DNA of 34,112 nt from Endomicrobiia bacterium (GTDB lineage: Bacteria > Elusimicrobiota > Endomicrobiia > DTEH01), in contig JANXDG010000083.1 in NCBI GenBank assembly GCA_025059805.1, positions 1 through 34,112 of the forward strand. Reading direction: 5' to 3'. Shown piece by piece: positions 19,639 to 28,866 of this stretch. Positions within the stretch are counted from its first letter, which is position 1. Each line of letters begins with the position of its first letter. The position numbers were made by a program, and so were the translations under genes. The notes under the pieces were generated by a model. It had not been told where the DNA came from and did not search any database. It was given only the letters and a program-made list of their open reading frames with translations.

Positions 19639-20376
19639 ATGACAGTCCGTATTGCAGTTTGTGGCAAAGGCGGTGTCGGAAAAACAACAATAGTGTGTGG
19701 AATAGTAAAATGTTTTTTAGAACTTAATCATACACCTATACTTGTTGTTGATGCAGATCCAAATTCTAATCTTGCAGAAAACTTAGGTGTAACATATACA
19801 ACAACTGTTGCTGATATAAGAGAAGAACTAAGAAATGTACAAATACCATCTAACATATCAAAATCAGACTATTTCTTAATGCGCCTGCAAGATGCGGTGG
19901 TTGAACATAAAGGTTTTGATTTAATCGTTATGGGCAGACCTGAAGGTAGAGAATGTTATTGTTTTGTTAACGAGCTTTTACGCACATTTCTTTCTAATCT
20001 CAGCAAGAACTATAAATTTGTGGTAATTGATACAGAAGCTGGTATGGAACACCTTTCCCGACGTACAACTGATAACATTGACCACCTTATCGTGGTTGCC
20101 ACTCCTACAAAAGTTGCAATGGATACCGCAAAAAAAATTATTAAGCTTACTGAACAACTTAAACTTAAGATTTTAAATAAAAAAGTTGTATTGAATATGG
20201 CTGACAGCAAAAATTTTAGCTCTCAGTGGGAAATAGATTTTGTAATTCATAAAGACAATACAGTAGAGAATTATTCACAACAAGGCCTACCGCTACTCGA
20301 GAATATAATCAATACAAATTTTTATAAAGAAATAAAATTATTTTGTAACACTTTTTTTAATCCTGTACGTGGTTAA
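19639..20376 (+). CDS. cooC: CooC/AcsF-like nickel-insertion ATPase (MinD/ParA superfamily)
   Basis: CGKGGVGKTTIVCGI, VVDADPNSNLAENLG, GRPEGRECYCFVNELLR, VVIDTEAGMEHLSRRTT. Confidence 0.9.
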   Translation: MTVRIAVCGKGGVGKTTIVCGIVKCFLELNHTPILVVDADPNSNLAENLGVTYTTTVADIREELRNVQIPSNISKSDYFLMRLQDAVVEHKGFDLIVMGRPEGRECYCFVNELLRTFLSNLSKNYKFVVIDTEAGMEHLSRRTTDNIDHLIVVATPTKVAMDTAKKIIKLTEQLKLKILNKKVVLNMADSKNFSSQWEIDFVIHKDNTVENYSQQGLPLLENIINTNFYKEIKLFCNTFFNPVRG

Positions 20377-20403
20377 TATGCAGTAAAGAAAGGAGATGTA
20401 TAT

Positions 20404-21774
20404 ATGAAAAGTGACAAGAAAGTAATGTTGACAGAAAAAGAGATGCCTGCAGAATGGTATAACATACTCCCAGATTTACCTGAACAATTACCGCCACCGA
20501 TAAATCCAGCTACTGGAAAACCTCTATCTCCACAAGATCTTCAACCAATCTTTCCCATGGGATTAATACAACAAGAGGTTTCACAAGAACGTTGGATACC
20601 AATACCTGACAAAGTTTTAGAAGTATACAAAATTTGGCGGCCAACACCATTAGTGCGTGCACACGAACTTGAAAAATATCTTAGTACGCCTGCAAGGATT
20701 TATTACAAAAACGAAAGTGTCTCACCTGCGGGTAGTCATAAACCAAATACTGCTGTTGCACAGGCGTATTATAACAAAATTGAAGGTGTGACACGTTTAA
20801 CAACTGAAACAGGTGCGGGACAATGGGGTTCTGCGTTAGCATTTGCTTGCAATATTTTCGGTCTTAAATGTACAATATATATGGTAAAAGTGAGTTATCA
20901 ACAAAAACCTTTCAGAAAATCTCTAATGCACGCATGGGGTGCTGATGTTTATCCATCACCAACAAATTTAACAAATGCTGGAAGAAAAGTTTTAGCGGAA
21001 GATCCTAACTCGCCAGGGTCGTTAGGAATAGCAATATCCGAAGCTGTAGAAGATGCTGCTACACATGAGGATACAAAATACTCGCTTGGTAGTGTATTAA
21101 ATCATGTGCTTTTACATCAAACAATAATTGGTCTTGAAACAAAAAAACAACTTGAACTTATTGGAGAAAAACCTGATGTGATGATAGGTTGTGTAGGAGG
21201 TGGAAGCAACTTTGGCGGGTTCGTACTTCCATTTATAGCAGAGAAACTTAAAGGTAAAATTGATACAAAATTTTTAGCAGTTGAACCTACTGCATGTCCT
21301 TCATTGACAAAAGGATTATATTTGTATGACCACGGTGATACAGTAGGGTTAACACCATTATTAAAAATGTACACATTAGGACATAAATTTGTACCACCAA
21401 GAATACACGCAGGCGGGTTAAGATATCATGGTGATGCACCTATAATTTGTTACTTAGTTCACAAAAAAGTAATTGATGCTGTTGCTTATCCACAGAAAGC
21501 TGTCTTTGAGGCAGCAGTGACTTTTGCACGTACAGAGGGTTTCCTGCCAGCTCCTGAAACTGCACATGCTATAAAAGCTGCAATTGATGAAGCAGTTAGA
21601 TGCAAAGAAACTAAACAGGAAAAATGTATAGTGTTCAACTTCAGTGGACATGGCCATTTTGATATGGCAGCGTATGATCAATACTTTGAAGGAAAACTTG
21701 AAGATTTTGAATATTCAGAAGAAGAAATTAAAAAATCTTTGGAAGAAATCAAAAAATTTCAAGTGAACCAATAA
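20404..21774 (+). CDS. trpB: Tryptophan synthase beta-like protein (TrpB2 type)
   Basis: [79 protein letters not shown]. Confidence 0.95.
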   Translation: MKSDKKVMLTEKEMPAEWYNILPDLPEQLPPPINPATGKPLSPQDLQPIFPMGLIQQEVSQERWIPIPDKVLEVYKIWRPTPLVRAHELEKYLSTPARIYYKNESVSPAGSHKPNTAVAQAYYNKIEGVTRLTTETGAGQWGSALAFACNIFGLKCTIYMVKVSYQQKPFRKSLMHAWGADVYPSPTNLTNAGRKVLAEDPNSPGSLGIAISEAVEDAATHEDTKYSLGSVLNHVLLHQTIIGLETKKQLELIGEKPDVMIGCVGGGSNFGGFVLPFIAEKLKGKIDTKFLAVEPTACPSLTKGLYLYDHGDTVGLTPLLKMYTLGHKFVPPRIHAGGLRYHGDAPIICYLVHKKVIDAVAYPQKAVFEAAVTFARTEGFLPAPETAHAIKAAIDEAVRCKETKQEKCIVFNFSGHGHFDMAAYDQYFEGKLEDFEYSEEEIKKSLEEIKKFQVNQ

Positions 21775-21778
21775 CGAG

Positions 21779-21801
21779 GCCGACGCGGGGTCGGTTTACG
21801 G
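21779..21801 (+). repeat. REP-like GC-rich hairpin repeat, copy A (orphan)
   Basis: gccgacgcggggtcggtttacgg directly after the trpB2 stop; stem CCGAC/GTCGG with 5-nt loop GCGGG; matches copies B and C. Confidence 0.75.
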
Positions 21802-21823
21802 ATGTAAAATCAAGTAAATTTTT

Positions 21824-22375
21824 ATGAAAACTATTAAAGTTGACAATGTTGTTATACAATGTGTGCAGGGCGATATAACAAAACAGCCAGATGTTGAAGC
21901 AATTGTTAACGCAGCGAATGCGTATCTAAAACCTGGCGGTGGTGTTGCTGGAGCGATACATCGTGCTGCTGGTCCTGAACTTGAAAAAGAATGTAGTAAA
22001 TACGCACCGATAAAAGTTGGCGAAGCAGTAATAACAAAAGCATATAATTTACCTAACAAATATGTAATTCATTGCCTTGGACCGCGCTATGGCATTGACA
22101 AACCTGAAGATAAACTTTTAGCTGATTGTTATATAAACGCAATAAAGTTAGCAGAAGAAAATAAAATTACTTCAATTGCTTTTCCTGCGATTTCCACAGG
22201 TATCTTCGGGTATCCAATTGAAGATGCAACCAAAGTTGTTTTAAAAACAGTTTTCACACTTGTAAAAAGGATCACATATTTAAAAATTATACGTTTCGTT
22301 TTGTTTAGCGAACAGGACTATATTGTGTATTGTAAATATTTAGACGAATTAGGGGGATCTTACTATGAAAAATAA
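21824..22375 (+). CDS. Macro domain (ADP-ribose binding/deacylase-like) protein
   Basis: VQGDITKQPDVEAIVNAANAYLKPGGGVAGAIHRAAG; IAFPAISTGIFGYPIEDATKV. Confidence 0.95.
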   Translation: MKTIKVDNVVIQCVQGDITKQPDVEAIVNAANAYLKPGGGVAGAIHRAAGPELEKECSKYAPIKVGEAVITKAYNLPNKYVIHCLGPRYGIDKPEDKLLADCYINAIKLAEENKITSIAFPAISTGIFGYPIEDATKVVLKTVFTLVKRITYLKIIRFVLFSEQDYIVYCKYLDELGGSYYEK

Positions 22376-23561
22376 AAAGTATGCCGTATTGTTTGATTGT
22401 GGTAGAAATTTTATTGAATTTGGATTATACGAAGTAGAAGCTGAAGAAGAACTAATTCGTGGAAGGGTCCATCCCATAGGAGCTACTATTTCTGAAGTAA
22501 GATATACAATCAGAAAAAAAGAAACTTATAAAGATTTCCACTCTGCTGAAAATATAGCATCAGGAATAAAACTTGTACAATTAATTATAACTCAAAATTT
22601 TGGCAAAGATATACTTCAATCAATATTTTGCTGTATTCATCGTGTAGTTCATGGCGGGGATAAACACTTTTGTGCAACTTATGATTCACCACAGGTAAGA
22701 GTTGATATTACAGAGTATAACAAATTAGCCCCACTGCATAATCCTTATAACTTACAGGGAATAATTGAAGCAAACAATATATTTCCTCAGGCAAAACATA
22801 TAATATGTTTTGACACAGCATTTTTCCAAACACTGCCTGAAATTGTGAAACGATATCCTTTGCCTGAAAGATTATTTACACATTATAGAATCAAAAAATA
22901 TGGATTTCATGGTTTATCACATGAGTATTCAATGTTAGAAACAGCACAGTTATTGAAAAAGAAACCTTCTGAACTTAATATTATTTCCATACATTTAGGT
23001 GCAGGTGCGAGTATGTGTGCTATAAAAAAAGGTAAGGCGATTGATATCTCTATGGGTTTTACACCAACAGGTGGACTTATGATGACAACACGTTGTGGAG
23101 ATATTGATCCAGAAATACCGATATATCTGCAGAAAGAGGGTTGTTCCGCAACTGAAGTTGAAGATATAATTCTTCGTGAGAGTGGTCTTTTGGGTGTTGC
23201 ACAGAAAAGTTTTGTTAAAGATGTTATTGAAAACTATGGTAAAGACGAACGTTGTACACTTGCGGTCGATATGTATATCTTAAGAATCAAAAGATATATT
23301 GGCTGGTATTATCTAGAATTAGATACTAATGTTGATGCTATAACTTTCACTGGAGAGATCGCTACGGAATACCCGATTATAAGACAAAAAGTTGCTGAAG
23401 AACTAAAACCGCTCGGAGTAAAGTTTGACAAAAATAAAAATTTAAACCTCAAAGTTGACGGTATATTTAGCAGCAAAGATAGTAAAATTAAACTTGTCCA
23501 TGTTGTTACAAACGAGTTTTTGATAATGCTAAGACAGGCAAAAAGTTTGCTAAAAAAGTAG
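22365..23561 (+). CDS. ackA: Acetate kinase family protein
   Basis: HRVVHGGDKH, LAPLHNPYNLQGI, CFDTAFFQTLPE, KYGFHGLSHEY, HLGAGASMCAIKKGKAIDISMGFTPTGGLMMTTRCGDIDPEIPIYL. Confidence 0.88.
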   Translation: MKNKKYAVLFDCGRNFIEFGLYEVEAEEELIRGRVHPIGATISEVRYTIRKKETYKDFHSAENIASGIKLVQLIITQNFGKDILQSIFCCIHRVVHGGDKHFCATYDSPQVRVDITEYNKLAPLHNPYNLQGIIEANNIFPQAKHIICFDTAFFQTLPEIVKRYPLPERLFTHYRIKKYGFHGLSHEYSMLETAQLLKKKPSELNIISIHLGAGASMCAIKKGKAIDISMGFTPTGGLMMTTRCGDIDPEIPIYLQKEGCSATEVEDIILRESGLLGVAQKSFVKDVIENYGKDERCTLAVDMYILRIKRYIGWYYLELDTNVDAITFTGEIATEYPIIRQKVAEELKPLGVKFDKNKNLNLKVDGIFSSKDSKIKLVHVVTNEFLIMLRQAKSLLKK

Positions 23562-23580
23562 TAGATAGGAGGTAAACTTT

Positions 23581-24369
23581 ATGTATGTAATAGGTGAGAA
23601 AATTAATGGTATGTTTAAAAAGGTTAACCAAGCAATTAAAGAACGTAATTCAGCATTCATTAAAGAACTAGCTTTGCAACAGATTGAAGCAGGTTCTGAT
23701 GCATTAGACGTAAATGTAGGACCTGAATCTGTAAATCCACTGCAAGATATGAAATGGCTTATAACTACAATACGCGAAGTAACTAACGCACCTCTGGCAA
23801 TAGATACTACGAAACCTGAAATAATGGAAGAAGGATTAAAAATTGCTGGTGAAAATTCATTCATAAACTCAACACATGCTGATAATGAAAAGTTAGATAT
23901 CTATGTACCTATGGCGAAAAAATATAATGCTAAACTCATTGCTTTAACAATATCAAAATCTGGTGTACCACAGGATACTGCTGGGAAAATGGAGTTAGTT
24001 ACTAACATTATTCAGAAATGTATTGAATATGAATATGATATAAGCAATCTCTATATAGATCCTGTGATTCTTCCTGTGAATGTAGCACAACAAAATGCTA
24101 CTGCGGTGCTTGAAGTTATTCAACAGATAAAACTTGTCTCAGAACCACCACCTAAGACTTTGTTAGGTCTTTCAAATGTTTCACAAGGTACAAAGTACAG
24201 AAGTTTGATTGACCGCACGTATGCAGTGTTAGCATTAGCTTCGGGACTTGACAGTGCGATATTGAATCCGCTTGACCGCGAACTTATGGATGCTATTATT
24301 ACTGCTGAACTTTGTCTTGGGAAACAACTTTATTGCGATTCTTTTTTAGAAGCGTATCGGAAAAAGTAG
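23581..24369 (+). CDS. acsE: Methyltetrahydrofolate:corrinoid methyltransferase (AcsE-like, pterin-binding)
   Basis: VIGEKINGMFKKVNQAI, AGSDALDVNVGPES, PLAIDTTKPEIMEEGL, FINSTHAD, LLGLSNVSQGTKYRSLIDRTYAVLALASGLDSAILNPLD. Confidence 0.9.
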   Translation: MYVIGEKINGMFKKVNQAIKERNSAFIKELALQQIEAGSDALDVNVGPESVNPLQDMKWLITTIREVTNAPLAIDTTKPEIMEEGLKIAGENSFINSTHADNEKLDIYVPMAKKYNAKLIALTISKSGVPQDTAGKMELVTNIIQKCIEYEYDISNLYIDPVILPVNVAQQNATAVLEVIQQIKLVSEPPPKTLLGLSNVSQGTKYRSLIDRTYAVLALASGLDSAILNPLDRELMDAIITAELCLGKQLYCDSFLEAYRKK

Positions 24370-24378
24370 ACTTCTCTA

Positions 24379-25062
24379 ATGAACGCTATAATACTTGCTG
24401 GTGGCAATAGCAAAAGGTTCAACAAAGTAAATAAAGCATTCATCAAACTTGGTGACAAAACTCTAATAGACATAATTATAAACAGACTTGAGACTCTCTT
24501 CAATAAGATACTTATTATCGTTAAAGACGATGAACAACTTCATAAGTTTACTATGTTTACTACGCAAAATGTTGCTGTCATAAAGGATGTCTTACCTAAG
24601 CGAAGTTCCCTATCAGGAATATATTCTGGTCTAATACAATCAAAGTCGTATTATAACTTTATCTGTGCCTGTGATATGCCTTTTATTAATACAGATCTTG
24701 TAAGATATATGATAAACACTGTAAAACAAGGTAATGCAGATGTAGTTATACCAAGACTAAAACTTGAAAATTTGCCTAATAAAGGTTACGAAGTATTGCA
24801 TAGCATATATTCCAAAAAGTGTATCCATCACATTGAAAGACAGATCAAAAATAATAACTTTAAAATAATAGATTTTTTCTTATATGTGAAAGTAAAAGAG
24901 ATACCTGAAGAGGTAATAAAAGAAATTGATCCACAACTATTGTCATTTTTTAACATAAATAACATTAACGACTTAAGGAAAGCCTCCAGAATACTTCATA
25001 AAAAGGAGGACTTAAACTATGCAACAGATACCATCAGATATAGAAATAGCACAGAGTATTAA
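24379..25062 (+). CDS. mobA: Molybdenum cofactor guanylyltransferase (MobA-like)
   Basis: [51 protein letters not shown]. Confidence 0.88.
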   Translation: MNAIILAGGNSKRFNKVNKAFIKLGDKTLIDIIINRLETLFNKILIIVKDDEQLHKFTMFTTQNVAVIKDVLPKRSSLSGIYSGLIQSKSYYNFICACDMPFINTDLVRYMINTVKQGNADVVIPRLKLENLPNKGYEVLHSIYSKKCIHHIERQIKNNNFKIIDFFLYVKVKEIPEEVIKEIDPQLLSFFNINNINDLRKASRILHKKEDLNYATDTIRYRNSTEY

Positions 25063-26722
25063 ACTTAAACCAATACTTGAAATTGCGAAAGATGCCGGAA
25101 TTTTACCGTCAGAGATAGAATTGTATGGCGACTACAAAGCTAAAGTAAAACTTGAAATTTTAGAAAGGATAAAAAATAATCCTCAAGCAAAATATATTGA
25201 TGTTACTGCAATAACACCTACGCCTCTTGGTGAAGGAAAAACTGTCACAACAATTGGTCTCTCGTTAGGCCTTGCAAAAGTTGGTAAAAAAGTTTTCACT
25301 TGTATTCGTCAACCATCTTTAGGACCTGTGTTTGGTATAAAAGGTGGTGCTGCTGGAGGTGGATATTCACAGGTGCTTCCTATGGAAGATTTTAACTTAC
25401 ATCTCACAGGTGATGTCCATGCTGTATCAATAGCACATAATCTTTGTATGGCGTTTTTAAACAATGCTATATACCGAAGACAAATACCAATTGATCCTAA
25501 AAAAATTTTATGGAGGTATGTCGTTGATGTATCTGATAGATTTTTACGCAGTATCATAATAGGTGTAGGTCCTGGTGCTGATGATGGTATACCTCTAATG
25601 AGCGGTTTTGATATTTCGGTTGCGTCAGAACTTATGGCTATACTTGCCTTAACAACTTCGCTTAAAGACCTGCGGGAAAGGTTATCCCGTGTAGTTGTTG
25701 CGTTCACTTATGATAACAAACCTGTCACTGCAGAAGACCTTAAAGTTGCAGGTTCTATGACAGTTTTACTTAAAGATGCTATTAAACCAAATCTTCTACA
25801 AACAACAGAATACACACCTGTCTTTGTTCATACAGGACCGTTTGCAAACATTGCTCACGGCAACAACTCCATCATTGCAGACCTTATCGCCACCAAACTT
25901 GCTGAATATGTTGTCACAGAAAGTGGTTTTGGAGCTGACTGTGGCATGGAAAAATTTATGAATATAAAATGTAGATACTCAGGACTTAAACCTGACTGTG
26001 TAGTAATGGTATGTACAGTTCGTGCATTAAAAATGCATTCAGGAAAAGTAAATGTTGTTGCAGGAAAGCCATTACCTGAAGAGTTAACAAAAGAAAATCT
26101 ACAGCTTCTTGAAGAAGGGTTATGCAATTTAGAAAAACAAATTGAAAATGCTTTACTTCATGGTGTTCCTGTAGTTGTTGCTATAAATAGATTTACCACA
26201 GATACTGATAAAGAGTTAGCTTTAATACAGAAACGAGCAAAAGAGTTTGGCGCTGAAGATGCGGTTGTATCTGAAGTATGGGCAAAAGGTGGTGAAGGTG
26301 GGAAAGATCTTGCTTATGCAGTAATCAAAGCTGCAAATAAACCAAACAACTTCAAATTTTTATATCCACTTGATATTCCTATTAAGGATAAAATTCATAT
26401 TATTGCAACAAAAATTTATGGTGCAAAAGATGTGCAGTACTCTCCACTTGCTGAAGAAAAAATAAAATTATTTACACAGCTTGGCTGGGATAAACTACCT
26501 ATATGTATGGCAAAAACACATCTTTCTTTGTCTCATGAACCAACTTGGAAAGGTAGACCAAAAGATTTCACTCTTCCAATACGAGATATTCGTGCATCTG
26601 TTGGTGCAGGATTTCTTTATCCTTTATGTGGTGAGATGCGGACAATGCCAGGGTTACCCTCAGTACCTGCTGGAACAAAAATTGATATTGACGAAGAAGG
26701 AAAAATTGTAGGTATATTTTAA
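25019..26722 (+). CDS. fhs: Formate--tetrahydrofolate ligase
   Basis: [79 protein letters not shown]. Confidence 0.98.
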   Translation: MQQIPSDIEIAQSIKLKPILEIAKDAGILPSEIELYGDYKAKVKLEILERIKNNPQAKYIDVTAITPTPLGEGKTVTTIGLSLGLAKVGKKVFTCIRQPSLGPVFGIKGGAAGGGYSQVLPMEDFNLHLTGDVHAVSIAHNLCMAFLNNAIYRRQIPIDPKKILWRYVVDVSDRFLRSIIIGVGPGADDGIPLMSGFDISVASELMAILALTTSLKDLRERLSRVVVAFTYDNKPVTAEDLKVAGSMTVLLKDAIKPNLLQTTEYTPVFVHTGPFANIAHGNNSIIADLIATKLAEYVVTESGFGADCGMEKFMNIKCRYSGLKPDCVVMVCTVRALKMHSGKVNVVAGKPLPEELTKENLQLLEEGLCNLEKQIENALLHGVPVVVAINRFTTDTDKELALIQKRAKEFGAEDAVVSEVWAKGGEGGKDLAYAVIKAANKPNNFKFLYPLDIPIKDKIHIIATKIYGAKDVQYSPLAEEKIKLFTQLGWDKLPICMAKTHLSLSHEPTWKGRPKDFTLPIRDIRASVGAGFLYPLCGEMRTMPGLPSVPAGTKIDIDEEGKIVGIF

Positions 26723-26728
26723 CCCTTA

Positions 26729-26754
26729 TCCGACGCGGGTTCGGTTTTCGGTTG
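26729..26754 (+). repeat. REP-like repeat, copy B (left of transposase)
   Basis: tccgacgcgggttcggttttcggttg; matches copy A and the reverse complement of copy C. Confidence 0.78.
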
Positions 26755-26772
26755 AAATTTCAGTATAAAACT

Positions 26773-27423
26773 ATGCCGGTGCGAAAATTTTTAGCAAAAG
26801 ATAAACTATATCACGTACTTACAAAAAGTATCGCGGGTTACCGTATATTTAACGAACCAACGGACTTTGAAAGAATGCTGGATATTCTGGAGTATTACAA
26901 TACAACTAAACCTCCATGCAAGTTCTCAAAATATCTAACGCTGACAGCAGAAGAAAAACTAAACCTTTCTGTTCCTCAATGCAATAAAATTGTAAAAATT
27001 ATCGCCTACTGTATAATGCCTACGCATATTCACCTTCTTGTTTCACCACTTGAAGATAATATACTTTCGCGATATATGAATATTGTACTGCGAAGTTATA
27101 CAGGATATTTCAATTATAAGTACAAAAGGAAGGGACCATTGTGGGAAAGCAGGTTTAAAGCCGTTATAGTAAATAGCAATGAACAACTACTTCACTTAAC
27201 GCGATATATTCACCTAAATCCGACAACGGCGTATCTTGTAGAAAGACCAGAGGACTGGGAATTTTCCTCATATAACGAATATATTGGTAAACCAGCAACA
27301 AGAAAACTGACAGACTTCTTAGAGTATTTGGATATAAATCCAACATCCTATACTGAATTTGTAAACGATAGGATAAATTACCAAAGAGAGCTTGCAAAGA
27401 TAAAAGATATGATACTGGAATAA
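26773..27423 (+). CDS. REP-associated tyrosine transposase (RAYT, Y1_Tnp/IS200-like superfamily)
   Basis: HUH motif MPTHIHLLVSP; YKRKGPLWESRFKAVIV; LTRYIHLNPTTAYLVERPEDWEFSSYNEYIG. ATG at 26773 is a more plausible start than the TTG at 26752, which lies in the repeat. Confidence 0.9.
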   Translation: MPVRKFLAKDKLYHVLTKSIAGYRIFNEPTDFERMLDILEYYNTTKPPCKFSKYLTLTAEEKLNLSVPQCNKIVKIIAYCIMPTHIHLLVSPLEDNILSRYMNIVLRSYTGYFNYKYKRKGPLWESRFKAVIVNSNEQLLHLTRYIHLNPTTAYLVERPEDWEFSSYNEYIGKPATRKLTDFLEYLDINPTSYTEFVNDRINYQRELAKIKDMILE

Positions 27424-27440
27424 ATAACCTATTGAAAAAC

Positions 27441-27466
27441 CAAGGAGAAACCGACCCCGCGTCGGA
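27441..27466 (-). repeat. REP-like repeat, copy C (right of transposase, inverted)
   Basis: caaggagaaaccgaccccgcgtcgga; reverse complement contains CCGACGCGGGGTCGGTTT, identical to the core of copy A. Confidence 0.78.
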
Positions 27467-27478
27467 AAGATAAGGAAG

Positions 27479-28396
27479 ATGAAAGGAAGAGTGTTTTCAG
27501 TAAATGTTGGAAAACAAAAGGGTGAAGTTAAACATCCAGAAGACAAAATTATTTTAATTGAAAATTACGGCGTTAAAGGTGACTGCCATGCACAACAAAA
27601 TTCAACAAAACAAGTAAGTTTACTTTCGTGGGAACGGATGAACGAAGAATTTTTTTGTTTACGAAAAGAAGTAGATATTAAACCAGGTGTGTTTGCTGAA
27701 AATATAACAACTGAAAATATTGATTTGCGTTTGTTAAAAATTGGTGATAAACTTAAAATAAACGAAGTTTTGTTAGAAATCTCAGAAATTGGCAAAAAAT
27801 GTCACAACTACTGCGAAATTTATAAAAAAGTAGGAAAATGTCTAATGCCAAAGGAAGGTATTTTTGCAAGAGTCATCAAAGGTGGTGAAGTTAAAAAAGG
27901 TGATACAATAAAAGTAATTCCTAAAATAGATGTTGGAGTGATAACTATAAGCGATAGCTGTTATTTAGGCAAAAGAGAGGATGAGAGTGGTAAATATATA
28001 AAAGAAAAATCACTACAGTTAGGTTGGAATGTGATAAACTACACTATAATTCCCGACGATATAGAAAAAATAAAGGAAAAACTTATAGAATTTTGTTCAT
28101 CTTGTGATTTAATTTTAACAACAGGAGGAACTGGTATCACACAAAGGGACCTCACACCAGAAGCAACAAAACAAGTGATAGAAAAAGAGCTACCCGGAAT
28201 AAATGAAATTTTACGAATCAAAGGTTTTGAAAAAACACCGTCTTCAGTAATTTCAAGAGGTCTTGCAGGAATTAGAAATAAAACATTAATAATAAACCTA
28301 CCTGGCAGCTTAAATGCTACAAAAGATGCGTTTGAAGTTTTACCAGATGTAATACTACATGCAATTGAGATGTTAAGAGAGTTTCCACATAATTAA
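27479..28396 (+). CDS. MOSC domain fused to MogA/MoaB-type molybdopterin adenylyltransferase
   Basis: N-terminal MOSC-like (GVKGDCHAQQNSTKQVSLLSWE, PGVFAENITTENIDLRLLKIGDKLKI); C-terminal VGVITISDSCYLGKREDESG, LTTGGTGITQRDLTPEAT, LIINLPGSLNATKDAFE. Confidence 0.92.
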   Translation: MKGRVFSVNVGKQKGEVKHPEDKIILIENYGVKGDCHAQQNSTKQVSLLSWERMNEEFFCLRKEVDIKPGVFAENITTENIDLRLLKIGDKLKINEVLLEISEIGKKCHNYCEIYKKVGKCLMPKEGIFARVIKGGEVKKGDTIKVIPKIDVGVITISDSCYLGKREDESGKYIKEKSLQLGWNVINYTIIPDDIEKIKEKLIEFCSSCDLILTTGGTGITQRDLTPEATKQVIEKELPGINEILRIKGFEKTPSSVISRGLAGIRNKTLIINLPGSLNATKDAFEVLPDVILHAIEMLREFPHN

Positions 28397-28416
28397 AATT
28401 TTTCTAACAAAAGTTT

Positions 28417-28866
28417 ATGGAAGAAAAATTAAAAGAAATTATAGATGTCATTCGTATAAACAAATTATCATACCTTGAGATACTTCAATTACTTCAAGAA
28501 AAGTTTAATTTTGTGCCAATGGATTATCTTAATAAAATTTGTGAAATGTTAGAAATACCTAAAAGCAAAATCTACGGTATCTTAACTTTTTATTCTCAGT
28601 TTTCTACGAATGAACGGGGAAAGTATTTAATTCGTATATGTGATGGTACTGCTTGTCATGTGAAAGGTGCAACTAAACTTATTGAAATGTTAAAAAGAAA
28701 TTACCATCTTGAAGATGGGAAAACTACACAAGATAAAAAGTTTACATTACAGGTTGTTGCATGTCTTGGTGGTTGTTTTTTAGCACCTGTATGTATGATA
28801 AACTCTCACTACCATGGAAGTTTAGATGAAAACAAATTAAAAAACATTCTTGAAAGTTTAAAATGA
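28417..28866 (+). CDS. NuoE/HydC-like [2Fe-2S] thioredoxin-like subunit
   Basis: YGILTFYSQFSTNERGKYLIRICDGTACHVKGATKLIEML; VVACLGGCFLAPVCMI (four-Cys pattern). Confidence 0.93.
   Translation: MEEKLKEIIDVIRINKLSYLEILQLLQEKFNFVPMDYLNKICEMLEIPKSKIYGILTFYSQFSTNERGKYLIRICDGTACHVKGATKLIEMLKRNYHLEDGKTTQDKKFTLQVVACLGGCFLAPVCMINSHYHGSLDENKLKNILESLK

Larger units (their letters stand above)
26729..27466 (+). mobile_element. RAYT unit: Y1-type transposase gene flanked by inverted REP-like repeats
   Basis: Repeat B (tccgacgcgggttcggttttcggttg) and inverse repeat C (caaggagaaaccgaccccgcgtcgga) bracket the Y1-transposase CDS. Confidence 0.78.

Noticed and set aside
25309-25707. Minus-strand ORF of 132 aa antisense to fhs
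   Set aside because: Shadow ORF opposite a strongly conserved enzyme.
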